NCBI GenBank assembly: GCA_023374025.1
Contig: SIJG01000003.1
Location: 558,001 to 622,000, forward strand
Length of the DNA stretch: 64,000 nt
Direction of reading: 5' to 3'
DNA from: Heterodera schachtii
Taxonomy: Eukaryota > Nematoda > Chromadorea > Rhabditida > Heteroderidae
Shown here: one piece after another, positions 11,495 through 23,700 of the stretch
Layout of the letters: the number at the start of each line of letters is the position of its first letter
Numbering within the stretch: the first letter of the stretch is position 1
The notes under the pieces: generated by a model
What the model was told of the DNA's origin: nothing
Seen by the model: the letters and a program-made list of their open reading frames with translations, nothing else
Databases searched by the model: none
Translations under genes and position numbers: made by a program

Positions 11495-12281
11495 ATGCCA
11501 ACTTTTGCGGAACTTTTCGAACTCAGCGCAACCGGCAAAATTTTAATTTAAATGTTGTTTTTCAATTGTCCCTTTGCAGATGTTGTCCTTGTTGTTCTGT
11601 TCGTATACGTCGTCTACAAATTGTTCTTCGCTCGTCGCCATATTCCTCCTCCCCCCGACGTGCCGCAAGTCGAACCGCTGGAGAAGCAGGACATGACGGT
11701 GGAGCAGCTGAGACGCTACGACGGAGTGCAAGACGAACACATTTGCATGGCAATCTGTGGAAAGGTTTTCAACCGTCCGAATTTATAATTTACAATAGTT
11801 ATTGGGTTGCCATTTTCAGATTTACGACGTGACAAAGGGAAGGGACTATTACGGACCCGAGGGGGCGTACGGAGGTGGGCGAAAAAGCTCGGAAATGGGA
11901 CCAATTAGTTTAAACAAAAACAAATTGTTGGCAAAATATCGTAAGCTTTTCAGCATTGGCTGGACATGACGCAACTCGTGCACTTGGCACGATGGATGTC
12001 AAGCAAATCAAAGACGAATTTGATGACCACGCCGGGATGGACCCATCCGATTTGGAAGAAGCGAAAGAATGGCAACAGCGTTTGTCATGTAAGTGGGATG
12101 GAAAGGTTTTGCTCCAACCCCTTGAGGGGGAGGTAAGGCATCGATACTCCGGGCCATTTTTTGAACAATTTCATATTTTCCTCAAATTCAAGTGAAATAC
12201 CCATTTGTTGGCCGACTTTTGGCTCCGGGTGAACAGCACACGGAATATGAGACTGTTGCAGAAAACCGTGAGGGAAATTAA
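11495..12281 (+). CDS. vem-1: Membrane-associated progesterone receptor component (VEM-1/MAPR)
   Basis: Cytochrome b5-like haem-binding MAPR protein, about 167 residues. An N-terminal membrane helix (VVLVVLFVYVVYKLFF) is followed by a proline-rich linker and the MAPR domain: MTVEQLRRYDGV, ICMAICGKV, IYDVTKGRDYYGPEGAYG, ALAGHDATRALGTM and KYPFVGRLL. The tyrosines expected to bind haem in this family are present. In C. elegans VEM-1 acts in axon guidance and receptor stability. Exons: 11495-11534, 11580-11764, 11820-11874, 11954-12088, 12193-12281. The first intron would use a GC donor; alternatively translation starts at the in-frame ATG at 11552 with no such intron (MLFFNCPFADVV...). I cannot decide between the two. 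Confidence 0.85.
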
Positions 12282-12517
12282 ACAGCGGTTGACGCGTAAG
12301 AAATTCACACCTTTCCTTCACTTCAACTTTTCACTTTGCTCCATAAAATCACTATCCAATTCCGCTTAAGCCACATTTGTACATTTCATTTATTTAAATC
12401 GCTATAATCTGATATAAACTATATATATAAAAGAATCTGCACATTAAGGGTCACATATAACTGATTATGAGGAGGAATGGACTTTAAGAGATTATTCGCC
12501 TTGACCAACTTCAATTT

Positions 12518-14025
12518 TCACATTTGCCTTTGTTCGTCCACCCATTCGACGGTGGCCGAATTGTCGCTTCCCCGTCGCTTTCCTTCCCTCTCTTCCTTTA
12601 TTTTGTTGGTCAATTTGTACACTTCAATGCTTGGGCCTTTTAAATGGAAGAATTCAGTTATTTTTTACTCAGATTTTACTGCCTCAAAGCAAAATTCATT
12701 TTACGGGAAACAAACTCACAAAATCCGAGTCCCTGCAGAAAAAGGAACATCGCCTGCATTATTTCAATCGGTTTGTCGTCTAAAACGAGTCCACAACTGT
12801 CGGAGATCTGAAAAGTTCATAAAACAGATAAAAGTCTATTTGTTGGCAACAAACTTTCATCCATTCCGAAGTTCTGGGGTTGAGCTGCGAATTCACATAG
12901 ACCGATTCGTTGATAAAAGCCGAATTGATGCCGACGATTTGCAAAACAGGCACTTTGAGCAGAAAATCCGAAGTGCTTTTTGGGTCACGCAGGCTCAATT
13001 CATTTCGGCTAAATATGAACAAAATTTTGCGTTTTTTTTTTTAAGAAAACACTTGAGAAATGTTTCAATGTAAAGTGCCAAATTCGATGGGTTCGGATGA
13101 GAGTAGAAATAGTCGCGGTATTGCTGCACAATGTCCGGATTGCACTCCTCGAAATGCTTACCTTAAGCAAATGATATTCAACGGTTTTCGTTTTTATTAT
13201 TTTTTGTCACCGAAGTGATGCCACATTAAATAATCGACTGTAAAGCGAGTCATCCGTTCCGAGCGCAGAGAGTTCACATTCCACTGAAAATAAAGTGGGA
13301 TTAAAAGAAAACAACCGAAACGCACTCTTTGGTAGGCCCATTCGACCCATCCCGCCTTTTGGGAGGTGGCGTTGATCAGAAGGAGGGCATCCAACAGATT
13401 CTGATGACTCATCTGAAAGGAGAAAATGCAGGGAATTTAATTAATGCATTAGTTGCTAATGGGAAACGCACAGCAAAGCGAAGCAACACATTGGCACCTG
13501 CACCAACTCCAATGCCAATGAACGACTTGAAACTTCGTGGTATATGATATAAAAGAGGGCTTACATTTTGAAAAACATTACCCAAAATGTGAGACGACAT
13601 CGCCAACAATGTTAGCAAGACCATCCATCGTCGGATAATGGAAACTAAACGCGACAAGACAAAAACTTAGAATAAGCAATCCAAATTGTCATACTTTTCT
13701 GGCAACTTCCGTGCGTCTAATTCTTGTCCTGGTGCATTTATATTGTAGACACAAAAATGCTCCGTCAGTTTAGAAAAAGTTTGGAATTGAAAGAAATTCT
13801 CAAAATTGGCGATCGCATTCAGCCCAATGTCGTGAAAGGTAACAATTGGATAACGCTCAGAATTCCCGAAAATGTTCACTTTAACCGAACCAAAAGCGGA
13901 AGTTTCCACAATTTCCTGAATAGGTAAATGTCAAATATTATCAATTAACAATTAATAAATGAACGATAAAAGTAAACCTCGGAGTCGCATAAATCAGTTT
14001 GTTGAACAAAGGGAAAAACGCCCAT
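12518..14025 (-). CDS. NDRG-family alpha/beta-hydrolase-fold protein
   Basis: N-myc downstream-regulated gene family member, 340 residues from ten exons with unbroken phase (14025-13978, 13915-13695, 13644-13582, 13532-13472, 13412-13326, 13283-13211, 13161-13053, 13008-12855, 12807-12720, 12636-12518). Family landmarks are present: ETSAFGSVKVNIFG, PIVTFHDIGLNAIANFENFF, INAPGQ, YPTMDGLAN, FKSFIGIGVGAGANVLLRFA, LLLINAT with GWVEWAY, PVLQIVGINSAF and SDSCGLVLDDKP. The alpha/beta-hydrolase nucleophile position is Gly (GVGAGAN), as in all NDRGs, so it is non-catalytic. The C-terminal tail is short and charged. NDRGs are linked to stress response, vesicle traffic and differentiation. It is divergent from the collagen glycosyltransferase gene. 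Confidence 0.92.
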
Positions 14026-14345
14026 TTCGATAGAATTTGGAATATTCATTTTATTCAATAGTTTACAGATTAGGTAGGTATTCACACTTTTGTGTATAAA
14101 TTGCCTGAATTTTTAAAAATACGGGGCGGGAGAAGGGTAAACTGGGATTTTTTGGTTTGCATTTTTTTTGATAAAAAACATAGATTTGAAACCTTTGGGC
14201 TTCGGCTACTGTTTTTTGGCTCTTCGCCATGGAATTTCGTTTTTGGCGATAGACAGAAAAATGATCTTTTGAGAATTTTGGGTCTTAATATAATCTCGTT
14301 TCCTTAGTTTCCTGCTGCAGATTTTACGCTATTCTTCACTGTTTT
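14026..14345. promoter_or_regulatory. Shared upstream region of NDRG and GT25 genes
   Basis: The 320 nt between two divergent start codons must contain the leaders and promoters of both genes. The sequence is AT-rich. An open frame on the plus strand (14092-14307) has no recognised motif and is not called. No binding site could be named. Confidence 0.4.
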
Positions 14346-16524
14346 ATGTTTGATTTGCGCTTTCTTTCATTTCTTTTCCTTTTACAATTCGTTTCCCAAG
14401 GTAAGTTTTCCATCAGTGAAATTAAAAGCCATTTCCCCTTGCTAATTAGGCTTTTGCGAGTCGGGATTTCCTCCAGGAGAGGGCGATTACCGGCATTTAT
14501 ACCCGCGGTTATGTGTCACCATAAAAATCAATGACCATAAGCATGTGCTGTCCTATTTTATGGGCATGGTGGAGGATTTTCGCTGGCCAAAGGTGTGTTT
14601 ATTGGAATTTGAAACACATTTACGCATTACTAATTGTCAATAGTTTTTTTAGGATCGGATGCACATTCTTTTCTTTGAAGAAAAACCAATTTTAATTTCG
14701 GAGTTCGTTCTGCTAAAGTTCATAACTTTTCTTTTTTTAATTTTCAGATGGATGGAAAAATACCCTCGCGGTTTTTATCGGCTGATTTTGCACAAAGACA
14801 AATTCGATAATTGGCGGGAGGAGTCTCTTCTCTTTGGCCGGTCCAATTTCTGCACTTTTCTTCTCATTTTGGACTCCGATTGTTTCCTTCTGCGCGACTC
14901 CATTCGCCAATTGATTTCGCTTGACAAATTGGTGGTTTCGCCCCTTCTCATTTCTCCATTCGGTGGCCAATCGAATGCCCACGGTTTACTCGGGGAGAAA
15001 TTTGTGCAGGGACAAAAAAGAGAAAACGTACAGGTTGGTCAGAACAAACAGAAAATAAGGGAATTTTGGCATTAATGCTAATGAAGGCTTTGATTTCCCA
15101 TTAATATTTTAGGTTTACTATTCAAATGGCCCAACTTTGATCAATTTGGGTAAGATGGACTCTTCCTATCTGACCTTTGACCAGGGAAACATTGTCAATT
15201 ATCACGGCAATGGCCACCCAATCGATGTCTTTGCCTTTTCCGCTTATGCAATGAATATTCCGATATTCTTCTCAAATTTGCACAATTATGGTTATTTTAT
15301 CTGCTCAAACTCACTGAGCAAAAGCGAACAAATGGCTGTTGTAAGTCAATTTTAATATGCCGAATGGAAATTGTTTTAGTTTGGCACTTTTTTGGCTGAT
15401 TGGGTGTCGAATGTCGGCCCAATGCCCTTCCCGGTCTCTTCCGTTTTACAGCCATGGTACCCAGTGCCGATTAAGGTAATTAATAATTTCCTTTTTAAAT
15501 TATTCCTCTTTAATTCAGTTTGGTTTTGACCAAGTTTACCTTATTAACCTTCGTCGGCGACCGCAAAAATTAGAAAAAATGCGGGAAGTTTTTCGTCTCG
15601 TCGGCTTGGATTTCACTCACTTTGAAGCAGTTGATGGACAAAATTTGACTGAACAGGAACTTTCAGCAATTCGTTTTTTGCCCGGATTCGAAGACCCTTA
15701 TTACAAAAGACCGATGAAAAGGGGCGAAATTGGCTGTTTTTTGAGTCATTTTAAAATATGGGAGGAAATCGTGAGAAATGGGCACCAACGAGCAGTTGTT
15801 TTGGAGGACGACGTGCGATTTTCGCCAAATGGCACATTAATGTGAGAAGAGAAGAATGGAAATGCCAAAATTAAATTTTAGTCTGAAAAAAACAATGGAA
15901 GATTTGACAAGGACTCGACTGGATTGGGACCTGATTTATTTGGGCAGGAAGCGAATTGGCACCGACGAAGCATTTGTGCCGGGTAAGCACATTTAAGGAG
16001 CCATAAAATGAAATTGACCAGAGCGTTGGTTTCTAGAAAGTCCAAAATGAGGACGGATAGCCCAAAAAACGTGTACTTTATTGTACTATTTCCAACTTAA
16101 TTACAAATGTATCTTTTCAAATATTTTCCCACCTCCGTTTCTCTTAGGCCATCGCTTTCTGAGCACAGTCGCTTATTCCCACTGGACACTCGGCTACGCC
16201 ATCACTTTGTCCGGTGCTCGTAAATTGCTCGCTGTCCGTCCGTTGGAGCGATTGTTGACACTCGACGAGTTCCTCCCGATTATGTTCAACCGCCACCCGA
16301 ATGCCAAATGGAGTGCCCACTTTTCACCCCGTGACCTTCTCGCCTTTGCCACATTTCCGTCGGTGGTGGAGCCCGAGCGGTACACCAATCAGCCGGGATA
16401 CATAAGCGACACGGAGGGATCGGAGGTGGTGGGACAACTGCTTGATCACGACGCCATGGGACACATTTTGGACGGAGAAAGGGGAAAGGGACCATTCGCA
16501 TTTGAAGCAAAAGAAGAGTTATGA
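14346..16524 (+). CDS. Procollagen galactosyltransferase (COLGALT, GT25)
   Basis: ER-lumen enzyme that adds galactose to hydroxylysine of collagens; 557 residues in nine exons (14346-14400, 14450-14592, 14653-14717, 14748-15033, 15113-15340, 15380-15475, 15519-15841, 15882-15982, 16148-16524). The start gives a signal peptide (FLSFLFLLQFVSQ). The N-terminal domain has the LLILDSDCFLL acidic motif. The C-terminal GT25 domain has FDQVYLINLRRRPQKLEKM, EAVDGQNLTE, GEIGCFLSHFKIWEEIV, AVVLEDDVRFSP, DWDLIYLGRKRIGTDEAFVP and THWTLGYA-like SHWTLGYAITLSGARKLL. The protein ends KEEL, a KDEL-type retention signal (human COLGALT1 ends RDEL). The exon 3/4 junction is the least certain. Relevant to cuticle and basement-membrane collagen. 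Confidence 0.92.
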
Positions 16525-16834
16525 GAGGAGAGGACTAATTTTGATTTACTTTGACTTTAGCAGCTTTAACTAATTTATACCTAATGCCATTCCCCGTAAC
16601 ATTTTGAAATGCTTTAACATTTGTTTTTGTTTTGTAATGCCATTTACGCGTGCCTTTCTTTTTCTTTAATATTTGTGCCATTTCCCAAATTCACAAACTC
16701 CGATTCTTTTGTTTAATTTTTCATATATAAAAATTATCATCAATTGGATTGGTTTCATTAATTTCAGTTTCATCAAACCTTAAAAATACAAAATAAAAAT
16801 CACCGACAAAAGAAAATGTTTTAGTGTTTATTTG
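16525..16834. other. Intergenic GT25 to STK16
   Basis: A 310-nt AT-rich spacer between two same-strand genes; expected 3' UTR plus short promoter or trans-splice leader. Nothing else seen. Confidence 0.5.
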
Positions 16835-18327
16835 ATGGGATGTGTGAACAGCCGAGTGGATGTCGAGACGGATGGGCACCAATACAGAATGAAAAGGAAA
16901 ATTGCTAGCGGGTGGGTCGGTTGGGGTACTGTAAGGAGGGCAATGAAATACTGTCAAATAATACATTCGGAAATAGAGGGCTTTGTTTCAGCGGATTCAG
17001 CCAAATTTTCTTGGCGGAAGACGTGGAATCGGGAGAAAAAGTGGCCATCAAAAAGGTGAGTTTCTTCGGAATGGGCGGGTTACTGTATTTTGTATTCCTC
17101 GGTGCCAAAGATCGTCTGTCATGGGCCTTCGGAGGCCGAAAGAGTGCGGCGAGAGATTGGAGTGAGTGGGGGGGGGGGCAATCGGAAGAGATGAAAGACC
17201 GAGCCGACATTTCTCAGTTTCTGTTACGTTTTGCGAAACGCTCCGAGCACATTCTGTCGTTGCTGGCGGTGGCCGAGGAACAGTCCGTCGCTTCGTCCTT
17301 CTTCAACTTTTCCCTGCTCTTCCCCTACTGCAAAGTGCCGTCCCCCCGCTTTTCCCCTTGAAAATGGCATTTTCCGCTGCCAGATCGGCAGTTTGAATGA
17401 CGAACTTGTCCAGAGAAGTCAGACTAACGATTACATGAGCCAGCAGAGAGTGCTTTTTCTGTTCCGCCAAGTAAAACATTCCCTTGGCTCGCCCAATGGC
17501 ACTTTTTCGCCGCTTTTCCCCCTTCAGATTTGCTGTGCCATCGAAGTGCTCCATTCCGACCGTCCGCCCATTGCTCATAGGCATTTTCAGCTCAATGCCT
17601 TCGTTTTGCAATACGAAGATCATTTGCAGGGACTTAAAGCCGGCCAATTTGATGTTCAGCGACCCACAAACATTGCAACTGATCGATTTTGGCTCGGCCA
17701 CTGAGTGTCCGTTGCGCATTTTGGACGCACGCGACAGCCGACGCATTTTGGACGAGGCGGCCGAACTTTGCACAATGTGTGCATTTTGTAGTACCAAAAA
17801 CGAACGGATGTCGAACTTTTTCTTTACTTTTAGGCCCTATAGAGCACCTGAGTTATTCACGTGTGAAATTGGAGCGATGATTGGAGAAAGCGTGGACATT
17901 TGGGTGGGTGCCATTGGTTTTGGTAAAACCAATTAATTAGGGACGGAAATACCATTAACCACTGACTATTAATCAGTCTGTTACTCCCCCCCCCCCCCCA
18001 ATTTGCCATTTTGTCTTCAGTCTCTCGGCTGTGTGTTGTTCGCCCTGTGTTACTTTCGTTCGCCATTTGACGGCGTTCATGAAAGGGGCGACAGCGTCGC
18101 TTTGGCGGTACAATCGGCGAAGATAAACTTCGACACGGCGGTGCCGTAAGTTCTAATCTCATTAAGCGGACGGTAAAATTTGCCTATTTTTGAGAATTAA
18201 TCAGCACATTGCCCAACTGATCCAATCGATGGTTTTAATACGGCCCTCGGAAAGGCCGCACATATCGCAGATTAAAAGACGGGTCGACCAAATGCAAACT
18301 TTGGATGAAGTGAAGGACAACGAATGA
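16835..18327 (+). CDS. STK16-like serine/threonine kinase (NAK family)
   Basis: Predicted 302 residues, close to human STK16 (305). The N-terminus MGCVNSR gives Gly2 for myristoylation and Cys3 for palmitoylation, as in STK16, which is lipid-anchored at the Golgi/membranes. Kinase landmarks: SGGFSQIFLAED (Gly loop), VAIKK (Lys), PPIAHRDLKPANLMF (catalytic loop), LIDFGSATE (DFG), YRAPELF (APE), VDIWSLGCVLFAL, and the STK16-typical GDSVALAVQS and RPSERPHISQI. Ten exons: 16835-16911, 16992-17055, 17111-17161, 17218-17334, 17384-17470, 17528-17580, 17630-17776, 17834-17903, 18021-18140, 18205-18327. The intron 17581-17629 starts with GC and splits the HRD arginine codon; no GT donor gives an open frame there. 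Confidence 0.92.
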
Positions 18328-18610
18328 ATGAGTGAATGAATGCTTCGCTGGGATCTCTTGTCCATTAATTTGTTCTTTCCGCCAAATGCCTTAGCCTTTT
18401 TTCGTTTCTATTGTAATTTAATTGTAAATAATGCAAAGAGAATCTGTCACTTTATGAAGTGCCCTTTTAATTGTGCGATTTGCGGTGCCAATTGTTGCCA
18501 ACTGTCCCTTCCCTTCCCTTTCTCTTCCCTTTCCTTCCCCCGCCAAATGATCGATTTGCCCTCCCCCGTCCCATTTGCCATTTGTCCTCCCTTTGCTTCA
18601 CTTCCGTCCA

Positions 18611-20117
18611 ATGTTTTCCCCTCTTTCCCCCCAAAGTCCGCAATATTTGCGGAGCAGCAGACGCAATTCCTGCAGCAGCTCTTCCCAAGCCGAGGGAGGC
18701 GTCGGTGGCACGGAGTTGGCACCACGGCGCCAGTCGTCCCTAAAGGCACTGTACCGGCATCGGTGGAGTGAGGGCGCGGTGGGGGAAGATAACGCATCGT
18801 TGGCATTGGCGCACGACGAGGGCCAATTGGCCGTCAGGCGCGGCAGGGAGGAAAAGTTGCGGACCGCGGGACTCCGTCGGCAGGCACTGATTGGCCTTTT
18901 CTGCTGGTTGGCCGTTCTGTTTCTGCTCGCTTTGCTCCTTTTGGTGGTCAGCAGAAAAGGGTCGGGCCAAATGCAACAGCGGCACTTTGCTTTTCTGATC
19001 ACTAATCCCCTCTTTACACTCTGATCACTTCCCTTTCAAAATTGTCTCCCAATAATCATTTGATCAATTCCCATCCAATAGTTTTTTCTTCTATCACTTC
19101 CTTCCTTTTCAGCTTCATCTTTCTCTGATCTCCGTTTTGCAAATGTCTCCCCAGGGAATGCGTTCTCTGCGCCTTTTCACTTATGAAAATGCCCAAACGG
19201 GCAAAAGTGAGCCGGCGGTTCATTTCACCGCCAGCGAAGTTCACTTGGGCAAAGTCATCTCTTCGTCTGGCAAAGTTTTGGGTGCGCGAGAAAGTGAGGT
19301 GTCCAACCACAAAACAACAGCACGACAAACAACCCGAATTTGATTTGGTTTTCCATGGTCAGATTAGTATTCGCGGGTCGCGTATTCGCATCGGAGCGGG
19401 CGGAGAAAGGACCCAAAATGGGACACTTTTCATTTTGCAGGAGGGACTGTGCCGCGTGGAGGAAGCCGACCAGTTTCAGGTCGGCATTTTCATTTTTGGC
19501 ACTTCGTCCGCCCCCCCCCCACTTAAAAAACAGATAAGACAATCGAGCACAGGCAAAATTCTGTTCAATGCGCGGAATCCCCCGGTGGGCATCGACCGAC
19601 GCATCAAACGCATTTCGGCACGACACATTGTCACCAATAAACTTCGTTCGCCCGTTGACGAAGTAAGGCGATGGGACAAGACAAAGGGCTGAGTATACAA
19701 TAAATGACAAGGAATTGCGAATTGCTGGTGAAGACATCAGTCTGAGGGGCAACGAACGCATTCGAATGGAAGCGAAGCGACTGAACGGAAGTGCCAACAG
19801 AATTGGCATTAAAACGACGGTAGGGCGGGGGGGGGGGAAGGATCCGATTCAGTGGCATTTTGACCGACCGACGGATCACTAATTCTCGTTGGCCATATTT
19901 ATCATGCCTCTTTCATTTTTAGGATGATGGCTCCATTCATTTGGCCTCCCGTCGCGTTTTTGTCGGCTCCAAATGGCACTCCCTTCCGATCAGTTCCTCT
20001 CCTTCTTTGACAGCTTCCGTGGACGCTTTTCGCGTTTGTCTGTGCCAAAAGCGGCCAAAACTGTTTCTGGTGCCCGGCAACCGCCCGTGCGGTGCGCATT
20101 CGGCAATTTGCCAATGA
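18611..20117 (+). CDS. sgcb: Beta-sarcoglycan
   Basis: Type II membrane glycoprotein of the sarcoglycan subcomplex that stabilises dystrophin at the muscle membrane. Six exons (18611-18946, 19113-19298, 19363-19479, 19534-19662, 19712-19819, 19923-20117), about 356 residues. A Ser/Arg-rich cytoplasmic segment is followed by one membrane helix (LIGLFCWLAVLFLLALLLLV), then a beta-rich ectodomain with LGKVISSSGKVL, ISIRGSRIRIGAG, NGTLFILQ, GKILFNARNPP, ISARHIVTNKL and EDISLRGNERIRMEAK. The end, CLCQKRP...PCGAHSAIC, reproduces the cysteine cluster that ends human SGCB (CMC...C....PC). The start codon is a guess within a pyrimidine-rich leader; an upstream ATG at 18575 is possible. The intron 19299-19362 removes an apparent frame change. 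Confidence 0.88.
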
Positions 20118-20717
20118 TCGGACGATTGACCGATTCAATCGGAAGGACGCGGCGGTCATTGTGTCAATAAATTTGCTCAATAAAATATGCTTTCATTCAA
20201 AATGTTGTGTTTGTTTGGCCATTTGTGTTCTTTAACCCATCCGAATGACTCATTAGCGGTTAATTGGCTGACCTTTCCTTTTCCTTTCAAATTGAATGAT
20301 TCTCTCATCCAATTCCCCATTTTTGCTGATTAGCATACTATTTCCATTAAATAATCCAATTTTCTGTAAAATCTTTAGTCTGCTGATGGAATTGCTCTTT
20401 AGGAAACCCTGTCCATCCCTTCCCCCTCCCCCCTCCTTTTTACTTTCCCCCCCCCCCTTTTTTTCTCCCATTTCACACTATTTCAATTCGCCGTCATGGC
20501 CATGCCCACCCCTTTTATCGATTTGCCTCCTTTCTTTCTCTGTCCTTTGAGTTGTGCCTTTCCCCGTGGCATTCGCCCGCACGGAAAATGCCTAAGGACA
20601 CATTTTGACAAGCATAAAGAGAAAGCGAAATGAAGTGATGTGTTTGTTGTTTTCCATGTCCTTGCATTTCCATTGTTTGAATTAATGGAGGAATAAAAGG
20701 CACTTTTGAATTTTGCC
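20118..20717. other. Intergenic beta-sarcoglycan to CAP-Gly gene
   Basis: 600 nt of noncoding sequence with C-rich and pyrimidine-rich tracts (C10-type run near 20449). AATAAA lies near 20168 and again near 20179, soon after the sarcoglycan stop, as expected for a polyadenylation signal. No coding sequence recognised. Confidence 0.5.
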
Positions 20718-23700
20718 ATGGAAATGATGAACAAATCGACGACGAACAGAGACAGTGCGGTAAATTGGCGGTAGGGGGGGGGGGTAATTAATGGCTAATT
20801 TGTGAGCCGATTACACACAAAAGGATGATCCATACGCGAGCATTGTAAGCAGAACGACCGTTGGACAACGTGTGCTGGTCAATGGACACTTTGGCGGAGT
20901 GTTACGGTATCTGGGTACTGTGGCCGGTAAAGAAGGACTGTACTGTGGGGTGGAGTTGGACCAGCGAGTGGGCAAAAACGACGGGACATATGGAGGTAAA
21001 AAGAAGCCCCAAAGGGAGGGAAGGGGGGAAAATGAGCAACGGATGAAGCAGCGACAAAATTCACCCAACCTAAAGCCACTAGTTTCTGGCCAGGTGTTGT
21101 CTATTTCGAATGTCCACCGGGCCACGGCATTTTCGCGCCCTCTCACAAAGTGCAGCCCGAATTATGTGTCGAGAGCAGCAGCGGACCCATCCCGGTCACA
21201 GCACAAAGACATCACCAGCAGAGGAGCGGCTGTAATGGCAAAGTAAGCGGACGAAAGGCCGAACATTGGCACTTCCGCGCCCCGTTAAAAGCGGCTAAAA
21301 CAATGAGTCCCTCCAGCGAATGGTCTCTTCCGCGGCACTGCCCTCGAGCAGCGGTTCGTCCACCGTTACGCCTCCGCCCGTCGCCTCCCTCCGCTCGCCC
21401 CCCGCTTCCGCCTGCCCCTCCTCCGCTGCTTCCGCTCGTCCGCCCCTTCCGCCGATGGATTGGAGTCTCATGTCCCTCGGCTCAACAAATTCCGACGGTT
21501 CCGCTGGTCATTTTGTGAGTTTTATCCGTTGGTGATCATACTCTTCCTCCAAATGGTTCTCGTTTCGCCATTTTATTGCCGAATATTTGGCGTGCCTTTC
21601 TCTCCCTTTGCCTTTTCGTTCTTTCGCTGTCCTTCCCCCGCCCCATTAATTTATTATTGCCCATTAATGAAAAAGTGCGACGATCAAAAAAAAGGGGGGG
21701 GGGGGGAATAAATGCACAGAAAAACTGACAGATCAACAAATTGAAAAAGAATAATGAATTGAGTGGGGAGTGAATGAAATGAATGAATGGACGAAATGTT
21801 TTGTCGGCCCTTTTCAAAGGAAAAAGAAAAATGGCAGCGAAAAAAGGGGGAAAATGGGAGAATAAGGGGAAAAACGCCGGGGGGGGGGGGGACGGAGGAC
21901 GTGAAACAACGGCAGCTGTTCATGTCCCTTCGTCGGATGAATAAAATGTTCATTGTTCCTTCGTCTTCGCCACGGGTCAATCCCCCGGCCACCCCCCCCC
22001 CCCCCTCCCAATTTGCCTCTTTTTGTTTCCATGTCATCGTTCCCCCCCCCCCCCGTGGGTTTTCCCTGGCCATTCTTTCCCCTCCCCCTTTTCCCCCTTT
22101 TTTCTTTGGATTTTCTCTCCGATTTTTGTTGTCGTTACCGTTCGGAAATTGAACAAATAAATAGCGCAACATAAACCATCACGCAATTGATCCGTCTCTT
22201 TTCAAAGGTCGTCCCCCTTCAGTCCCTTCGTTCGCATTTTCCCCTGTCGAATTTTGCGGTTCATCGTTCATCCATCACTCGCCCCCTTCCCCCCCCCCCC
22301 CGCGACGCATTGCCAAAATAATTTGTGCGTTTCTCTCTCCAAAATTCTCGCCAATCACCGCCCCCCCCCTTCCCCCCCCCCCCGTTCATCCCATCCCTTT
22401 GAACTTTTCCTCCCCGCGCATTTTATTCAAATATATTTCATACTCCTCCAATTCATTTTATTGCCCTTTAGAACATTTTCGACGATGCACTGATGGCCAA
22501 TTCCCAAGTCACTTACACCGTTTTCGACTCGGACTGTCTGATGCTTTCCGATTTGGAATTGACCGACTCGACAGTTCTCCGATTGGACGAGGACGAAAGT
22601 GACGGAGGAGAAGGGGAGGAGGAGGAAGACACTTTTCATCAGAATCGGATGTTTTTGCTGATGGAAGAAGAGGAAGCGGAAGAGACAAAGCGGGGGAGTT
22701 TTCTGGACAGATCGGTCATTTTGGACGGGCCAACTCTGAATTTGGCATTGCCAGTGATCGAAAGCAACAAAATGAGGGCGGAGGAAGAGAACGAAGAGAC
22801 GCCCACTCCGATGGTTGAGATGAGTCGGACGGACGACTTTCGAAGGGAGCGGGACGAGGACAGACTGAACAGGAACCATTTGAGACTGGAGTTTGCGGAT
22901 ACCACAAAATCGGGGCCAATGCAAAAGACGACGACAGCAGCGGTAAGGACTGATCATCTGACTGATCAGCAGCAGAAGAGCGATGATCAGAGGGAGGGAC
23001 TTGAGCAATTTGGGAGGAAAAGGAAAGAAATGGAAATCGGATCCCTTCAGCAGCAGCAGCAGAACGCAAATAACAACAACAGCAGCAGCAACAGCACGAG
23101 TGGAGTGGACAGAAGAGGGGACGGGGGATTAAGTGTCATCAGCCAAAAGGAGGAGCAGCAGAACAATAACAACAATCGCAACGACGGGGAAAGACAACGG
23201 CGGGGGGAAGAGACCCACCAGCAGCAGCAGAGAAAAGAGACGCCAAAGCGGCCCAGGGCAAGCCCAACCAAACGGGGGGGGGGGGCAAAGGACAGCAAAA
23301 ACACTCCCCCGGGCGAGGGACACTCCCCCAGGCCATTCTCTTTTCCTTATAGCGCCATAAAAGTGTGAATACAGGCGGACATTGTTTTTACACTTCAAGA
23401 ATGGCAGGCATCATCCAAAAAGTGCCAATTCACTTCCCTCCTATCTCTGCTAACCCAGGCAGTTCCACTTCATCATTTTCACAGGCCTCTCTCTTCCCAT
23501 CCGCCCCTCCGGCAAATCCAATGCGAACCAAATGCAAAGCACCATCAAAATCCCAAATGATAATGGACCAACTGAAAGCGAGCATAGAGGCGGAAAAGCA
23601 ACGGGCAAAGAGGAAAAAGGAGGAAGAGGAGGAGAAAAGAAAAAGGGACGAGGAAGAGAAAAAGAGAAAGGAGGAGGAAGAGGAGGAAAAGAAGAAAAAG

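Noticed and set aside
19299..19320. Apparent 22-nt intron or frameshift in beta-sarcoglycan
   Set aside because: A 64-nt intron (19299-19362) with a GGTCAG acceptor gives the same frame with ordinary intron size.
21684..22172. Long open frames on both strands in the CAP-Gly gene intron
   Set aside because: They consist of Pro, Gly, Phe and Lys runs made by C/G homopolymers and have no domain signature.
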